A model generated the notes under the pieces. That model was not told the origin of the DNA and did no database searches. It was given only the letters and a program-made list of their open reading frames with translations. A stretch of 64,000 nucleotides of DNA, taken from assembly GCF_009914315.1 (NCBI RefSeq), contig NZ_CP042596.1, positions 3,100,001 through 3,164,000 of the forward strand, read 5' to 3'. A program made the position numbers and the translations under genes. Below are positions 32,649 through 40,994 of this stretch, one piece after another. The DNA is from Granulicella sp. WH15. Its GTDB lineage: Bacteria; Acidobacteriota; Terriglobia; Terriglobales; Acidobacteriaceae. Numbering within the stretch: position 1 is the stretch's first letter; the number at the start of each line of letters is the position of its first letter.

Positions 32649-33910
32649 GTGACCCCTACTAGCCCCGACATCCTCATCATCGGAGCCGGCATGGCCGGCC
32701 TCACTGCCGCCCGCACCCTGGCCGAATCCGGCCTCCGCGTCACCGTACTCGAAGCCACCGACCGCGTCGGCGGCCGTATCCTCACCCACCGCGAGGGCAG
32801 CACCATCACCGAGCTGGGAGCCGAGTTCATCCACGGCCGCCCCCCGGAGCTATGGAGCCTCATCCACGAAGCCGCCCTCGAAACCTACGAGATCGAAGGC
32901 GACCACCTCACCATCACCGAAGGCCACGTCCAGCCCGAAGACGAGGCCGAAGAAGAAGAGTTCCGCCTCCTCGACCAACTAGAAGACTGGCGCGGCCCAG
33001 ACCAAACCTTCGCCGACTTCCTCGCGAGCCATCCCCTCGCAGTAGAGACCCGTCAGCGCATCACCGGCTACGTCGAAGGCTTCAACGCCGCCGACCACCG
33101 CATCATCAGCGCGGCCTCCCTCGGCGTACAGCAGAAGGCGGAAGAGGAGATCGAAGGCGACCGTCTCTTCCGCCTGCGCGACGGCTACGACCGCCTCCCC
33201 CAGTTCCTCGCGCAGAAACTCCTCGAAGCTGGCGGCAACATCGTCTTCAACGCCCCGGTCCACCGAATCACCTGGACCCCAGGCAAGGTCCACGTAGAAG
33301 CCAATACCCACCACACCGCCCCACGCGCCATCCTCGCCGTGCCTCTCGGAGTGCTGCAAAGCCAGGCCATCGCCATCACCCCACTTCCCAACGCCATCCG
33401 CGAAGCCCAACGCCTCTCCATGGGCCACGTCTGCCGCTTCACCCTCCTCTTCCACGAGCCCTTCTGGACCACCCTGGCCCCGCGCCTCAGCTTCCTCTTC
33501 TCGCCCCGCACCATGCCGCCCGTCTGGTGGACACCCCACCCCAACTCCGCCGCCACCCTCACCGGCTGGATCGGCGGCCCGCGCTCCGCCGCGCTAGCCT
33601 CCCTCACACCCGACCAGCTAGCCGAAGCCGCCTGCGCCTCCCTCGCCGAGACCTTCTCCCTGCCCGCCGCCCATCTCCGCAGCCTGCTCATCCGCTGCGT
33701 CACCCACGACTGGAGCCGCGCCCCCACGCCCTCGGCGCCTACAGCTACGTCCCCGCAGGCGCGCTCGAAGCCTGCGCCCTCTCCACCGAACCCGCCGCCG
33801 ACACCCTCTACTTCGCCGGAGAACACACCGACACCACCGGCCACTGGGGCACCGTCCACGCGGCCATGCGCTCTGGCCTCCGCGCCGCCCGCCAGATCCT
33901 CAACCGCTGA
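32649..33910 (+). pseudogene. Flavin monoamine oxidase-like gene with one-base frameshift
   Basis: The start encodes a Rossmann FAD site (DILIIGAGMAGLTAARTLAE, about residues 7-26) and the RVGGRILTHR motif of the amine oxidase/FAD family, continuing to HDWSRAP near 33720. After the C-run at 33721-33725 the frame becomes low-complexity Pro/Ser. The expected end, PHALGAYSYVPAGALEACAL and LYFAGEHTDTTGHWGTVHAAM, with the second FAD contact, lies in the +1 frame to the TGA at 33908-33910. One extra C would restore a protein of about 420 residues. It is either a real lesion or a homopolymer sequencing error. The substrate is unknown. Confidence 0.85.
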
Positions 33911-34250
33911 ATCCGTAGCCTGCTTTCCTCCCGCTGCCGGTTCTTTGCCTCCTCATTCCTCCCTTTGCGCTTCATAGAGGAACGAAAAGAAGCGAAAAGA
34001 GCGAATCGGAGGAATCTGTCGTTGCCGTTGCTTTTGCCCGAATCGTCGCGGTGAATCCTGAAGTCGGTCCGGACTCCGGCCTGTCCCTCAAACCCAGGTA
34101 CGACGGGCTTTCGACCACGGCATACGCTCTCTTCTCCCACCGCCGATACGAGGAGCACTCCCCTCCCAAACGCCTCAAACTGAAATATCAGGGATGCTAT
34201 CGTTTAGAGGGGTGTCCTCATCCCCCTTACGACACCCAGAAGGATGGTTC
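33911..34250. other. Intergenic region before gcvT, with degraded repeats
   Basis: This 340-bp stretch has a decayed module A (AATCGGAGGAATCTGTCGTT near 34003-34022, then TTGCCGTTGC) and a decayed palindromic half (GGGCTTTCGACCACGGCATA near 34108). The part from about 34180 should hold the gcvT promoter. I looked for a glycine riboswitch before gcvT and found no convincing core. Confidence 0.5.
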
Positions 34251-35408
34251 ATGGCTGAGATAGCATCCGAGCTGCGCAAGACCGCGCTCAACGCAACCCA
34301 CCGCGCCCACAAGGCCAAGATGGTCGACTTCGGCGGCTGGGACATGCCCGTCGAGTACTCCGGCCTCATCGCCGAACACATGGCCGTCCGCACCGGCGTC
34401 GGCATCTTCGACGTCTCCCACATGGGCGACATCCAGCTCCGCGGACCCGGCTCGCTCGCCGCCGTGCAGAAGCTCCTGATGAACGACGCCTCCAAGCTCC
34501 AGGTCGGCCAGGCCCACTACTCGGCCATGCTCTACGAGAACGGCACCTTCGTCGACGACGTCGTCCTGCACAAGCTCTCCGACAACGACTACCTCATCGT
34601 CATCAACGCGGGCACACGCGAAAAAGACATCCAGTGGGTCCGCAGGACCATCGGCTCGATGCCCAGCATCCACATCAACGACTTCTCCGACCACTACACC
34701 CAGCTCGCCATTCAAGGCCCCCGCGCCGCCGAGACCCTCCAGAAGCTCACCAGCACGGACCTCAGCACCATCAAGAACTACTGGTTCACCTGGGGCCAGG
34801 TCTGCGGCCTCTACAACGTCATGATCGCCCGCACCGGCTACACCGGCGAGGACGGCTTCGAGATCTACATCCCCTCCGACGAGCCGACCAGCAGCCGCGT
34901 CTGGGGCGAGGTCCTCGAGGCAGGCAAAGAGTTCGGCATCATCCCCTGCGGCCTGGGCGCTCGCAACACGCTCCGCCTCGAGTCAGCCATGGCCCTCTAC
35001 GGCCACGAGATCTCGGACACCATCAACGTCCTCGAAGCCGGACTCGGCCGCTACGCCAAGTTCGACCCCGCAGCCAACCCTGAAAAGGGTGACTTCGTAG
35101 GCCGTTCTGCTCTTGAAGCCGTAGCAGCCTCAGGCGGTCCCAAGCGCAAGCTGGTCGGCCTCGAGATGATCGAGCGCGGCATCGGCCGCGACGGCTACCG
35201 CGTCCTCAACCTCGCCGGAGAACCCATCGGCGAGATCACCAGCGGCTCCCCCGCGCCCTTCCTCAAGAAGAACATCGCCATGGCCTACGTGCCGGTGCAG
35301 TACGCCGGTCTCGACGAGGTCGTAACGGTCGAGATCCGTGGCCAGCAGGTCAAGGCCAAGGTCGTCCCGCTGCCCTTCTACAAAAAACCCAAGAAGGTCA
35401 CCGCCTAA
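34251..35408 (+). CDS. gcvT: Aminomethyltransferase GcvT (glycine cleavage T protein)
   Basis: The 385-residue protein moves the aminomethyl group from the H protein to tetrahydrofolate, releasing ammonia. It has the N-terminal MVDFGGWDMPVEYSGLIAEH, FDVSHMGDIQLRGP, the active-site FVDDVVLHKL, ARTGYTGEDGFEIYIP, GLGARNTLRLESAMALYGHE and the C-terminal EIRGQQVKAKVVPLPFY domain. ATG 34251 has AAGGA eight bases upstream; a 34194 start would add 19 residues. It precedes gcvH by 63 bp with a small hairpin (35416-35433) between them. gcvP is not within the window. Confidence 0.95.
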   Translation: MAEIASELRKTALNATHRAHKAKMVDFGGWDMPVEYSGLIAEHMAVRTGVGIFDVSHMGDIQLRGPGSLAAVQKLLMNDASKLQVGQAHYSAMLYENGTFVDDVVLHKLSDNDYLIVINAGTREKDIQWVRRTIGSMPSIHINDFSDHYTQLAIQGPRAAETLQKLTSTDLSTIKNYWFTWGQVCGLYNVMIARTGYTGEDGFEIYIPSDEPTSSRVWGEVLEAGKEFGIIPCGLGARNTLRLESAMALYGHEISDTINVLEAGLGRYAKFDPAANPEKGDFVGRSALEAVAASGGPKRKLVGLEMIERGIGRDGYRVLNLAGEPIGEITSGSPAPFLKKNIAMAYVPVQYAGLDEVVTVEIRGQQVKAKVVPLPFYKKPKKVTA

Positions 35409-35471
35409 ACTTTCCCCGAGGGCCAGCCCTCGGTCGACCACAACTCTCACACACAGGAACGGAGATCACCA

Positions 35472-35861
35472 ATGGCTTACCCAGCCGAGTACAAGTACAC
35501 CAAGGAACACGAGTGGGTCGCGGTCGAAGGCAACATCGGCACGGTCGGCATCACCGACTACGCCCAGAACTCCCTCGGCGACATCGTCTTCGTCGAGCTG
35601 CCCAAGGTCGGCGACACGGTTGACGCGGGCAAGAACTTCGGCTCGGTCGAGTCGGTCAAGGCCGTCTCCGACCTCTTCGCGCCCGTCACCGGCACCGTCA
35701 CGGCGATCAACGAGGCTCTCTCCTCCGCCCCCGAGACCATCAACACCGCCGCCAACACCACCTGGATGATCAAGGTCGAGCTGAGCGACGCTGCCCAGCT
35801 CTCCACTCTGCTCTCGGCCGCCGACTACGAGGCCTTCATCAGCGAAGAGACCGGCCACTAA
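35472..35861 (+). CDS. gcvH: Glycine cleavage H protein
   Basis: The 129-residue lipoyl carrier shuttles the methylamine group between the P, T and L proteins. The lipoylation Lys is residue 63 in GSVESVKAVSDLFAP; other family features are YTKEHEWVAVEGN at the start, GDIVFVELPKVGD, and a C-terminal YEAFISEETGH. A GAACGGAGAT ribosome site precedes the ATG. It is the second gene after gcvT, and a perfect hairpin follows. Confidence 0.97.
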   Translation: MAYPAEYKYTKEHEWVAVEGNIGTVGITDYAQNSLGDIVFVELPKVGDTVDAGKNFGSVESVKAVSDLFAPVTGTVTAINEALSSAPETINTAANTTWMIKVELSDAAQLSTLLSAADYEAFISEETGH

Positions 35862-35876
35862 ACCGCATCTCCGATG

Positions 35877-35903
35877 ACCCCACCCATCGCACATGGGTGG
35901 GGT
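35877..35903 (+). terminator. Hairpin after gcvH
   Basis: The 11-bp perfect stem ACCCCACCCAT (35877-35887) / ATGGGTGGGGT (35893-35903) has loop CGCAC. It lies 15 bp after the gcvH stop. The downstream gene at 35940 is on the same strand, so it may only reduce read-through. Confidence 0.65.
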
Positions 35904-35939
35904 TCACAACGTCCCCACTAACCACAAGGGTCTTGCCTC

Positions 35940-36284
35940 ATGGACATCTCCGCAGTCATCGGCGAAGAGCTTCTCGCGGTCGAGTTCGTACAGGACTTCC
36001 TCCAGCTCCGCTTCTCCACGCCGCTCTTCATCCTCTACGACTGGCCCCACGTCCTGCACACGGACTACTCGGTGGCCTACGGCGAGCCGGACTACCGCAA
36101 CGCCCTCTGCGCGCTCATCGGCGAGACGGTCAGCGAAGCATCCCTCGAAGAGGGCGCAGCCCTCACCATCGAGTTTTCAAACGGCGTAGTCCTCGGCCTC
36201 TCGCTCCGCGAAGAAGACGTAGACTCCCCCGTCTCCGGCAGCTACTCCGAGACCGGCGACCCCACCGACGCCGAAGAGTTCTAG
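35940..36284 (+). CDS. Hypothetical small acidic protein
   Basis: The 114-residue soluble protein starts MDISAVIGEELLAVEFVQDF and contains QLRFSTPLFILYDWPHVL and LTIEFSNGVVLGLSL, suggesting a small alpha/beta fold. The C-terminus is acidic. No family is assigned with confidence. It lies 79 bp after gcvH on the same strand; partial cotranscription past the hairpin is possible, but a role in glycine cleavage is not indicated. Confidence 0.65.
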   Translation: MDISAVIGEELLAVEFVQDFLQLRFSTPLFILYDWPHVLHTDYSVAYGEPDYRNALCALIGETVSEASLEEGAALTIEFSNGVVLGLSLREEDVDSPVSGSYSETGDPTDAEEF

Positions 36285-36288
36285 CCAC

Positions 36289-36510
36289 CCCGAAAAGCGC
36301 TGAAGGCGCGCTCTATACCAGCCTAGGGCGAAGCCCTAGGTACCCGGTTACTCTGGCAGGACAAGGGCTGAAGGCCCGACCTATTCCCACCACAAACTTG
36401 TCCTGCCGGACGGGCCCGCTACGCGCGGGGGCGGGCGTTCGCACGCCTTTTTACTGCTTCGCGCGGCCCTCCCGCTGGTCGGAAACAAAAATCCCACCAA
36501 CGGGAGGCCC
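36289..36510. repeat. Chained intergenic repeats, modules B+C
   Basis: Module B (36292-36392) reads AAAAGCGCTGAAGGCGCGCT, CCTAGGGCGAAGCCCTAGG and ACAAGGGCTGAAGGCCCGAC. Module C (36393-36510) reads TTGTCCTGCCGGACGGGCCC, then CCTCCCGCTGGTCGGAAACA with its complement CCAACGGGAGG. The same order occurs at 32400-32640. It fills the gap to the convergent DUF2911 gene. Confidence 0.85.
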
Positions 36511-36514
36511 CAAA

Positions 36515-37102
36515 CTAAGGCGTGGTCACCTTCACAAACTCATCCGTATTCTCCCACCGCACATGCAGCTCGGTCTCATTCCCCTTCGTCCCATCGAACG
36601 AGATCGACATGACCTCCTGCGGCCTATCGAGCGTCTTCCCCTTCATAGGCACGCGCCCCAGATCCATCCCCTGGGTATACTCCGTGCCCCACTGCCCGGT
36701 CTGCTTGTTCACAATCAGCTTCCACTCCTTCGGATCCGGCAGCGAATAGATCGTGTACGTCCCCGCGGGCACCAGCAGAGCCCCAATATGCAGCGGCACC
36801 GGCGTAATCAGCGTCGTCGCCGGATTCGCCCCCGTCCGCCAGACCTGCCCATACGGCACCAACCCGCCCATAATCTTGCGTCCGCGCATCGACGGCGTGT
36901 TGTACTTGATGACAACCTGCTGTCCGCCAAAGTTTACGGTCGCCGTAGCAGGCGGGCTGGCCATCGGCTTCTTGGCGCCACCGCCCATATCCATCCCGCC
37001 CATCTGTCCAGTAGCGGCGACAGCACTCTGTGAAGCGATCAAAGCCAGCCCTGCCCCCAGCAGGGCCACGCGGAAGCAGTTAGAAACACGAAGACATCGC
37101 AT
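36515..37102 (-). CDS. Exported DUF2911 protein
   Basis: The 195-residue protein has a signal peptide (about residues 1-29, ending SAVA) and a Met/Gly-rich linker (GQMGGMDMGGG). The DUF2911 domain follows: VVIKYNTPSMRGRKIMGGLVPYGQVWRTGANPATT (about residues 62-96), PAGTYTIYSLPDPKEWKLIVN and QWGTEY, all hallmarks of this family. DUF2911 proteins are secreted or periplasmic, of unknown function, and frequent in Bacteroidetes and Acidobacteria. The Met-rich linker could bind copper, but this is conjecture. Confidence 0.9.
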   Translation of the reverse strand: MRCLRVSNCFRVALLGAGLALIASQSAVAATGQMGGMDMGGGAKKPMASPPATATVNFGGQQVVIKYNTPSMRGRKIMGGLVPYGQVWRTGANPATTLITPVPLHIGALLVPAGTYTIYSLPDPKEWKLIVNKQTGQWGTEYTQGMDLGRVPMKGKTLDRPQEVMSISFDGTKGNETELHVRWENTDEFVKVTTP

Positions 37103-37246
37103 GGAATCTCTCTTTCGGAAGGTATTGCGTTAGTGGAAAACTTCGCCGGTAGATACATCTTTAGACATACCAATGCTGTACTCGGCTGCTCTCCTCTGTC
37201 AAACAGCTATCCCCCCGGCCGCCGCTTAGTGGTAGCATGGAGATAC

Positions 37247-37323
37247 GCGCCTGTAGCTCAGCTGGATAGAGCGGCAGCCTCCGAAGCTGTAGGTCGCAGG
37301 TTCGACTCCTGCCGGGCGCACCA
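37247..37323 (+). tRNA. tRNA-Arg (anticodon CCG)
   Basis: The full cloverleaf can be drawn. The acceptor stem is GCGCCTG with CGGGCGC, the D arm GCTC-AGCTGGATA-GAGC, the anticodon stem GCAGC/GCTGT with loop CTCCGAA giving CCG, and the T arm GCAGG-TTCGACT-CCTGC. The discriminator A and an encoded CCA (37321-37323) follow. It reads codon CGG. Confidence 0.95.
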
Positions 37324-37448
37324 CCCCCCCCTTTATCCCACCTTGGAACACTCTCCACAAGAAAAATTGATCGTGGAAAGATCGCCGTCTGCTCCCTTTG
37401 ATTGTTATGCTGCATCCAACGCTGGCAGAAACGCAGAGGAGATCAACG

Positions 37449-37790
37449 ATGGCATTTGAAAATAACGAATTTCAGGAAACACTCCGGAGCGTGGGCCCGG
37501 AGTTTGGCTTTGACGCGACTTCGACCTTCGCCCCTTCCGCCCTGGCCGCATACGCCGACCTGGCAGCCGCAGCCAGTGACCCCGACGAGGACGAGGATGA
37601 AGATGATGAGGACGACGACTTCGAAGACGACGAAGACGAAGATCCCGATGACGAAGACCTCGAAGATGATGAGGACGAGGATGAGGACGAAGACGACCTC
37701 GAGTACGAAGATGACGAGGACGACGAGGATGAAGACGCGGACGACGACGAAGAAGACGATGAGGATGAAGATGACGAGGACGACGCCTAG
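37449..37790 (+). CDS. Extremely acidic Asp/Glu-tract protein
   Basis: The 113-residue protein has a normal N-terminal 43 residues (MAFENNEFQETLRSVGPEFG, then an Ala-rich helix) and a C-terminal tract of about 70 residues made almost only of Asp and Glu. The only exceptions are a few Pro, Phe, Leu, Tyr and Ala. ATG 37449 has an AGAGGAG site. The opposite strand of the tract reads as Arg- or Val-rich frames, which are artefacts. A disordered polyanion of this kind could act as a nucleic-acid mimic, a chaperone for basic proteins or a metal buffer; none can be shown here. It lies 126 bp after tRNA-Arg and is followed by a strong hairpin. Confidence 0.75.
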   Translation: MAFENNEFQETLRSVGPEFGFDATSTFAPSALAAYADLAAAASDPDEDEDEDDEDDDFEDDEDEDPDDEDLEDDEDEDEDEDDLEYEDDEDDEDEDADDDEEDDEDEDDEDDA

Positions 37791-37839
37791 CGCGTACCGT
37801 CCCACTCATCAGCCTGCATCCTGCTGAGTCAAAATCCAC

Positions 37840-37873
37840 GTGCCCCATCTCCCGCTTCGGGGAGATGGGGCAC
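37840..37873. terminator. Bidirectional hairpin between the acidic-protein gene and the FAH gene
   Basis: A 14-bp perfect stem pairs GTGCCCCATCTCCC (37840-37853) with 37860-37873, loop GCTTCG. It lies 50 bp after the stop at 37790 and nine bp beyond the convergent stop at 37882, so it may serve both genes. Confidence 0.75.
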
Positions 37874-37881
37874 ACCTGTAA

Positions 37882-38727
37882 CTACTCCGCAGCCACTACC
37901 TGCTGCGTCTGCTCCCCCAGCCCATCGATCCCCAGCCGGATCACATTCCCCGCCTTCAGATACTTCGGCGGCTTCTGCCCCATCCCCACTCCCGGGGGCG
38001 TGCCGGTCGAGATCACATCACCCTGCTGCAGGCTCATAAACCGGCTCAGGTAGCTGATCAGAAACGCCACCCCATATACCATCGTCTGAGTCGTCCCCCG
38101 CTGATACTCATGGCCATCGATCTCAAGCCACAGCGTCATATTCTGCGGATCGGCCACCTCATCGGCGGTCACCAGCCACGGCCCGATCGGCCCAAAGGTA
38201 TCAGCGCTCTTGCCCTTCACCCACTGGCCGGTTCCCTCGAGCTGAAACGCCCGCTCCGACAGGTCGTTGACCACGCAGTACCCGGCCACATGCGAGAGCG
38301 CATCCTCCACGCTGACGTACTTGGCCGTCTTGCCGATCACCACCCCCAGCTCGACCTCCCAGTCCGACTTCTCCGATCCCCTTGGAATCTCGACCGTATC
38401 GTTCGGCCCCATGATCGACGAGGTGGCCTTCATGAACACCACCGGCTCCTTGGGCACGGCCATCCCGGTCTCAGCCGCATGGTCCGAGTAGTTCAGCCCG
38501 ATGCAGATAAACTTACCCACCTGCGCCACGCATGGCCCCAGCCTCGGCGTCCCCTCCACCACCGGCAGCGTAGCCACATCAAGAGCCTTCAGCCGCGCCA
38601 GGCTCTCCGCCGAGAGCACGCTCCCCGCCAGATCCGGCACCACCCCCGACAGATCGCGAATCGTCCCATCCGCCGCCAACAAGCCGGGCTTCTCCTGCCC
38701 CGCCGCCCCATAACGAAGTAACTTCAT
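37882..38727 (-). CDS. Fumarylacetoacetate hydrolase family protein
   Basis: The 281-residue protein has the FAH fold: IGLNYSDHAAETGMAVPKEPVVFMK (about 75-99), the metal ligands in DWEVELGVVIG (E-x-E, about 121-131), VNDLSERAFQ, and DVISTGTPPGVGMG near residue 240. Family members hydrolyse or dehydrate 2-keto acids, including 2,4-diketo-3-deoxy sugar acids. Its neighbour 26 bp upstream on the same strand is an SDR dehydrogenase. The FAH/SDR pair matches the last steps of the non-phosphorylated L-rhamnose/L-fucose pathway, where the SDR oxidises a 2-keto-3-deoxy acid and the FAH enzyme cleaves the diketo product. This role is inferred. Confidence 0.87.
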   Translation of the reverse strand: MKLLRYGAAGQEKPGLLAADGTIRDLSGVVPDLAGSVLSAESLARLKALDVATLPVVEGTPRLGPCVAQVGKFICIGLNYSDHAAETGMAVPKEPVVFMKATSSIMGPNDTVEIPRGSEKSDWEVELGVVIGKTAKYVSVEDALSHVAGYCVVNDLSERAFQLEGTGQWVKGKSADTFGPIGPWLVTADEVADPQNMTLWLEIDGHEYQRGTTQTMVYGVAFLISYLSRFMSLQQGDVISTGTPPGVGMGQKPPKYLKAGNVIRLGIDGLGEQTQQVVAAE

Positions 38728-38753
38728 AACCCCTGCTTTCCGTGTTGAAAAAA

Positions 38754-39497
38754 CTAAATCAGCCAGCCGCCATCAATAATATGCGTCTGCCCGGTCGTAA
38801 ACGAAGACTCATCGGATGCCAGATAGACCGCCAGATTTGCAATCTCCTCCGGCTTCCCCAGCCGCCCCATCGGCTGCCGCGCGATAAACGCCGCCCGCGT
38901 GGCCTCGATATCCGGCCCCTGCGCCGCCACCCGCTCACCCAGCGACGGAGTCTCCACCGTCCCCGGACAGATCGCGTTACACCGAATCCCCTTGGCCACA
39001 AAGTCCGCCGCAATGGCCTTCGTCAGCCCGATTACCGCACCCTTGCTCGCTCCATAGACGAAGCGGTTCGGAATCCCCTTCAAGCTCGAAGCGATCGAGG
39101 CCATATTCACGATGCTGCCCCTGCCCGCCTTCAGCATCGCAGGCAGAAACGCCCTACACGTCCGGTACATCGCGGTCACGTTCAGGTCGAAGGAGAAATC
39201 CCAGTCCTTCGCCTCACACGCAAAGATGTCGCCCTGATGCACATACCCCGCGCAGTTGAAGAGCACATCCAGCGCCCCCAGCTCAGCAGCCAGCGCATCC
39301 ACCGCCTCCGTGCTCCTCACATCCAGCACCCGCGGACGGATCGAAGGATGCAGCGCCGCCAGCGCATCCAGCGCGCCCTGGTTGATATCCGTCGCCCAGA
39401 CCGTAGCTCCCTCATCGGCAAACCGCAGCGCCGACTCCCGCCCAATCCCCTGCCCCGCCGCCGTAATCAGTGCGGTCTTTCCCGCCAACCTACCCAT
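38754..39497 (-). CDS. SDR-family dehydrogenase (sugar-acid type)
   Basis: The 247-residue short-chain dehydrogenase has the cofactor loop ITAAGQGIGRESALRFADEG (about residues 11-30), acidic DIN after strand two (preference for NAD), the NCAGYVHQG segment, catalytic Ser-Tyr-Lys in SIASSLKGIPNRFVYGASKG, and a family end (SSFTTGQTHIIDGGWLI). The opening resembles the 2-keto-3-deoxy-L-fuconate dehydrogenase/BDH2-like branch. ATG 39497 has a GGGAGAAG site; an upstream frame to 39740 lacks one. It is coupled with the FAH gene at 37882 and diverges from 39670. Confidence 0.85.
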   Translation of the reverse strand: MGRLAGKTALITAAGQGIGRESALRFADEGATVWATDINQGALDALAALHPSIRPRVLDVRSTEAVDALAAELGALDVLFNCAGYVHQGDIFACEAKDWDFSFDLNVTAMYRTCRAFLPAMLKAGRGSIVNMASIASSLKGIPNRFVYGASKGAVIGLTKAIAADFVAKGIRCNAICPGTVETPSLGERVAAQGPDIEATRAAFIARQPMGRLGKPEEIANLAVYLASDESSFTTGQTHIIDGGWLI

Positions 39498-39669
39498 CGT
39501 GTTCTTCTCCCTAACTCCTTCTAGTGTCGCCCAGTTTTGTGTCTCCCAGAGCACAACCGCACAGGCGAATTTCCAAAACTCCCCTCCTGGTCCGCGTATC
39601 GGTATCGAGCTGCCCATATCAGGCAGAGCCTTCAACGTTGTACTCTGGTTCGGCGAAAGAGGAGACCAG

Positions 39670-40992
39670 ATGATTACACGCAGAGCATTTCTCGATGGCG
39701 TCGCAGGCACAGCCATCGCCTCCACAGCCATAGCCTCCACAGCCCGCAGCTACGCCCAGATCCTCGGCTCCAACGAGCGCCTCAACTTCGCCGTCATCGG
39801 CCTGAACGGACGCGGTCAGGCCCATCTCTCCTCCCTCAAGGCCAACCAGTCCACCGCCCGCCTGGCCTATATCTGCGACGTCGATGCCCACGTCCTGGCC
39901 AAGGCCGCCACCGAGACCCAAAGCGAGTTCGGCTACGCCCCCAAGACCGAGGGCGACTTCCGCCGCATCCTCGATAGCAAGGACGTGGATGCCATTACCA
40001 TCGCCACGCCCGACCACTGGCACGCCCCCCTGGCCGTCCTCGGCCTCCGTGCGAGCAAGCACGTCTACGTCGAAAAGCCCTCCAGCCACAACCCCCGCGA
40101 GGGCGAGCTGCTCGTTGCAGCTCAACGCAAGTACGGCAAGCACGTACAGGTAGGCGACCAGCAGCGCTCCTCCGACCACAGCATCCGCATCATCGGTCAG
40201 ATCCACCAGGGCCTCATCGGCCGCGCCTACTTCGGCAAGGCCTGGTACAGCAACAACCGCAAGTCGATGGGCACCGGCAAGGTCGCGCCGGTCCCCGAGT
40301 GGCTCAACTGGGAGCTCTGGCAGGGCCCCGTCCCCCGCAGCCCCTACAAGGACAACATCCACCCCTACAACTGGCACTGGCTCCAGCGCTACGGCACCGG
40401 CGAGAGCCTCAACAACGGCACCCACGAGGTCGACGTCTGCCGCTGGGCCTTACAGGCCGAGTACCCCAATCGCGTCACCTCCTCGGCGGGCCGCTACCAC
40501 TTCAAGGACGACTGGGAGTTCTACGACACCATGGTCACCAGCTTCGAGTACCCCGACAAGCTCATCTCATGGGAGGGCAAGTGCTGCAACAACATGAAGT
40601 ACTACGGTCGAGACCGCGGCGTCCTGATCCAGGGCACCACCGGCACCGTCCTGCTCGACCGCGCAGGCTACGAGGTCTACGACCTTGACGGCGTCAAGAA
40701 GGACGAGTTCAAGACCCCCGAAAAGATCTCCAGCCACGACCTCCTCAGCAAAGACTCCATGACCGACGCCCACTTCGCCAACTTCATCGCCTCGATTCGC
40801 ACCGGCGAAAAGCTCCACTCCCCCATCGAGGTAGGCAACGTCAGCGTCACCATGCTGCAGCTCTCAAACATCTCCTGGGAGGTCAAGCGCGACCTCAAGA
40901 TCGACACCACTACCGGCCACATCCTCAATGACAACGAGGCCATGACCCACTGGAGCCGCACCTACGAGAAGGGCTGGGAGGTCCACGTCTAG
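39670..40992 (+). CDS. Exported Gfo/Idh/MocA-family oxidoreductase
   Basis: The 440-residue protein has a Tat signal (MITRRAFLDGVAGTAIAST). The Rossmann NAD site is NFAVIGLNGRGQAHLSSLKA (about residues 39-58), the EKP motif appears in HVYVEKPSSHNPREGE, and the substrate domain has YNWHWLQRYGTGESLNNGTHEVD with the conserved His. This subgroup of periplasmic Gfo/Idh/MocA proteins is common in Acidobacteria and Planctomycetes, acting on sugars or glycosides. The AGGAG site and ATG 39670 are clear. It is convergent with the GH3 gene, two bases away. Substrate unknown. Confidence 0.88.
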   Translation: MITRRAFLDGVAGTAIASTAIASTARSYAQILGSNERLNFAVIGLNGRGQAHLSSLKANQSTARLAYICDVDAHVLAKAATETQSEFGYAPKTEGDFRRILDSKDVDAITIATPDHWHAPLAVLGLRASKHVYVEKPSSHNPREGELLVAAQRKYGKHVQVGDQQRSSDHSIRIIGQIHQGLIGRAYFGKAWYSNNRKSMGTGKVAPVPEWLNWELWQGPVPRSPYKDNIHPYNWHWLQRYGTGESLNNGTHEVDVCRWALQAEYPNRVTSSAGRYHFKDDWEFYDTMVTSFEYPDKLISWEGKCCNNMKYYGRDRGVLIQGTTGTVLLDRAGYEVYDLDGVKKDEFKTPEKISSHDLLSKDSMTDAHFANFIASIRTGEKLHSPIEVGNVSVTMLQLSNISWEVKRDLKIDTTTGHILNDNEAMTHWSRTYEKGWEVHV

Positions 40993-40994
40993 CC

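Noticed and set aside
33911..34250. Glycine riboswitch before gcvT
   Set aside because: No recognisable glycine aptamer core was found; the sequence consists of decayed repeats.
37405..37875. Arg-rich and Val/Ile-rich minus-strand frames opposite the acidic protein
   Set aside because: They arise from the GAC/GAG codon run read backwards; the plus frame has the ribosome site and a plausible N-terminal domain.
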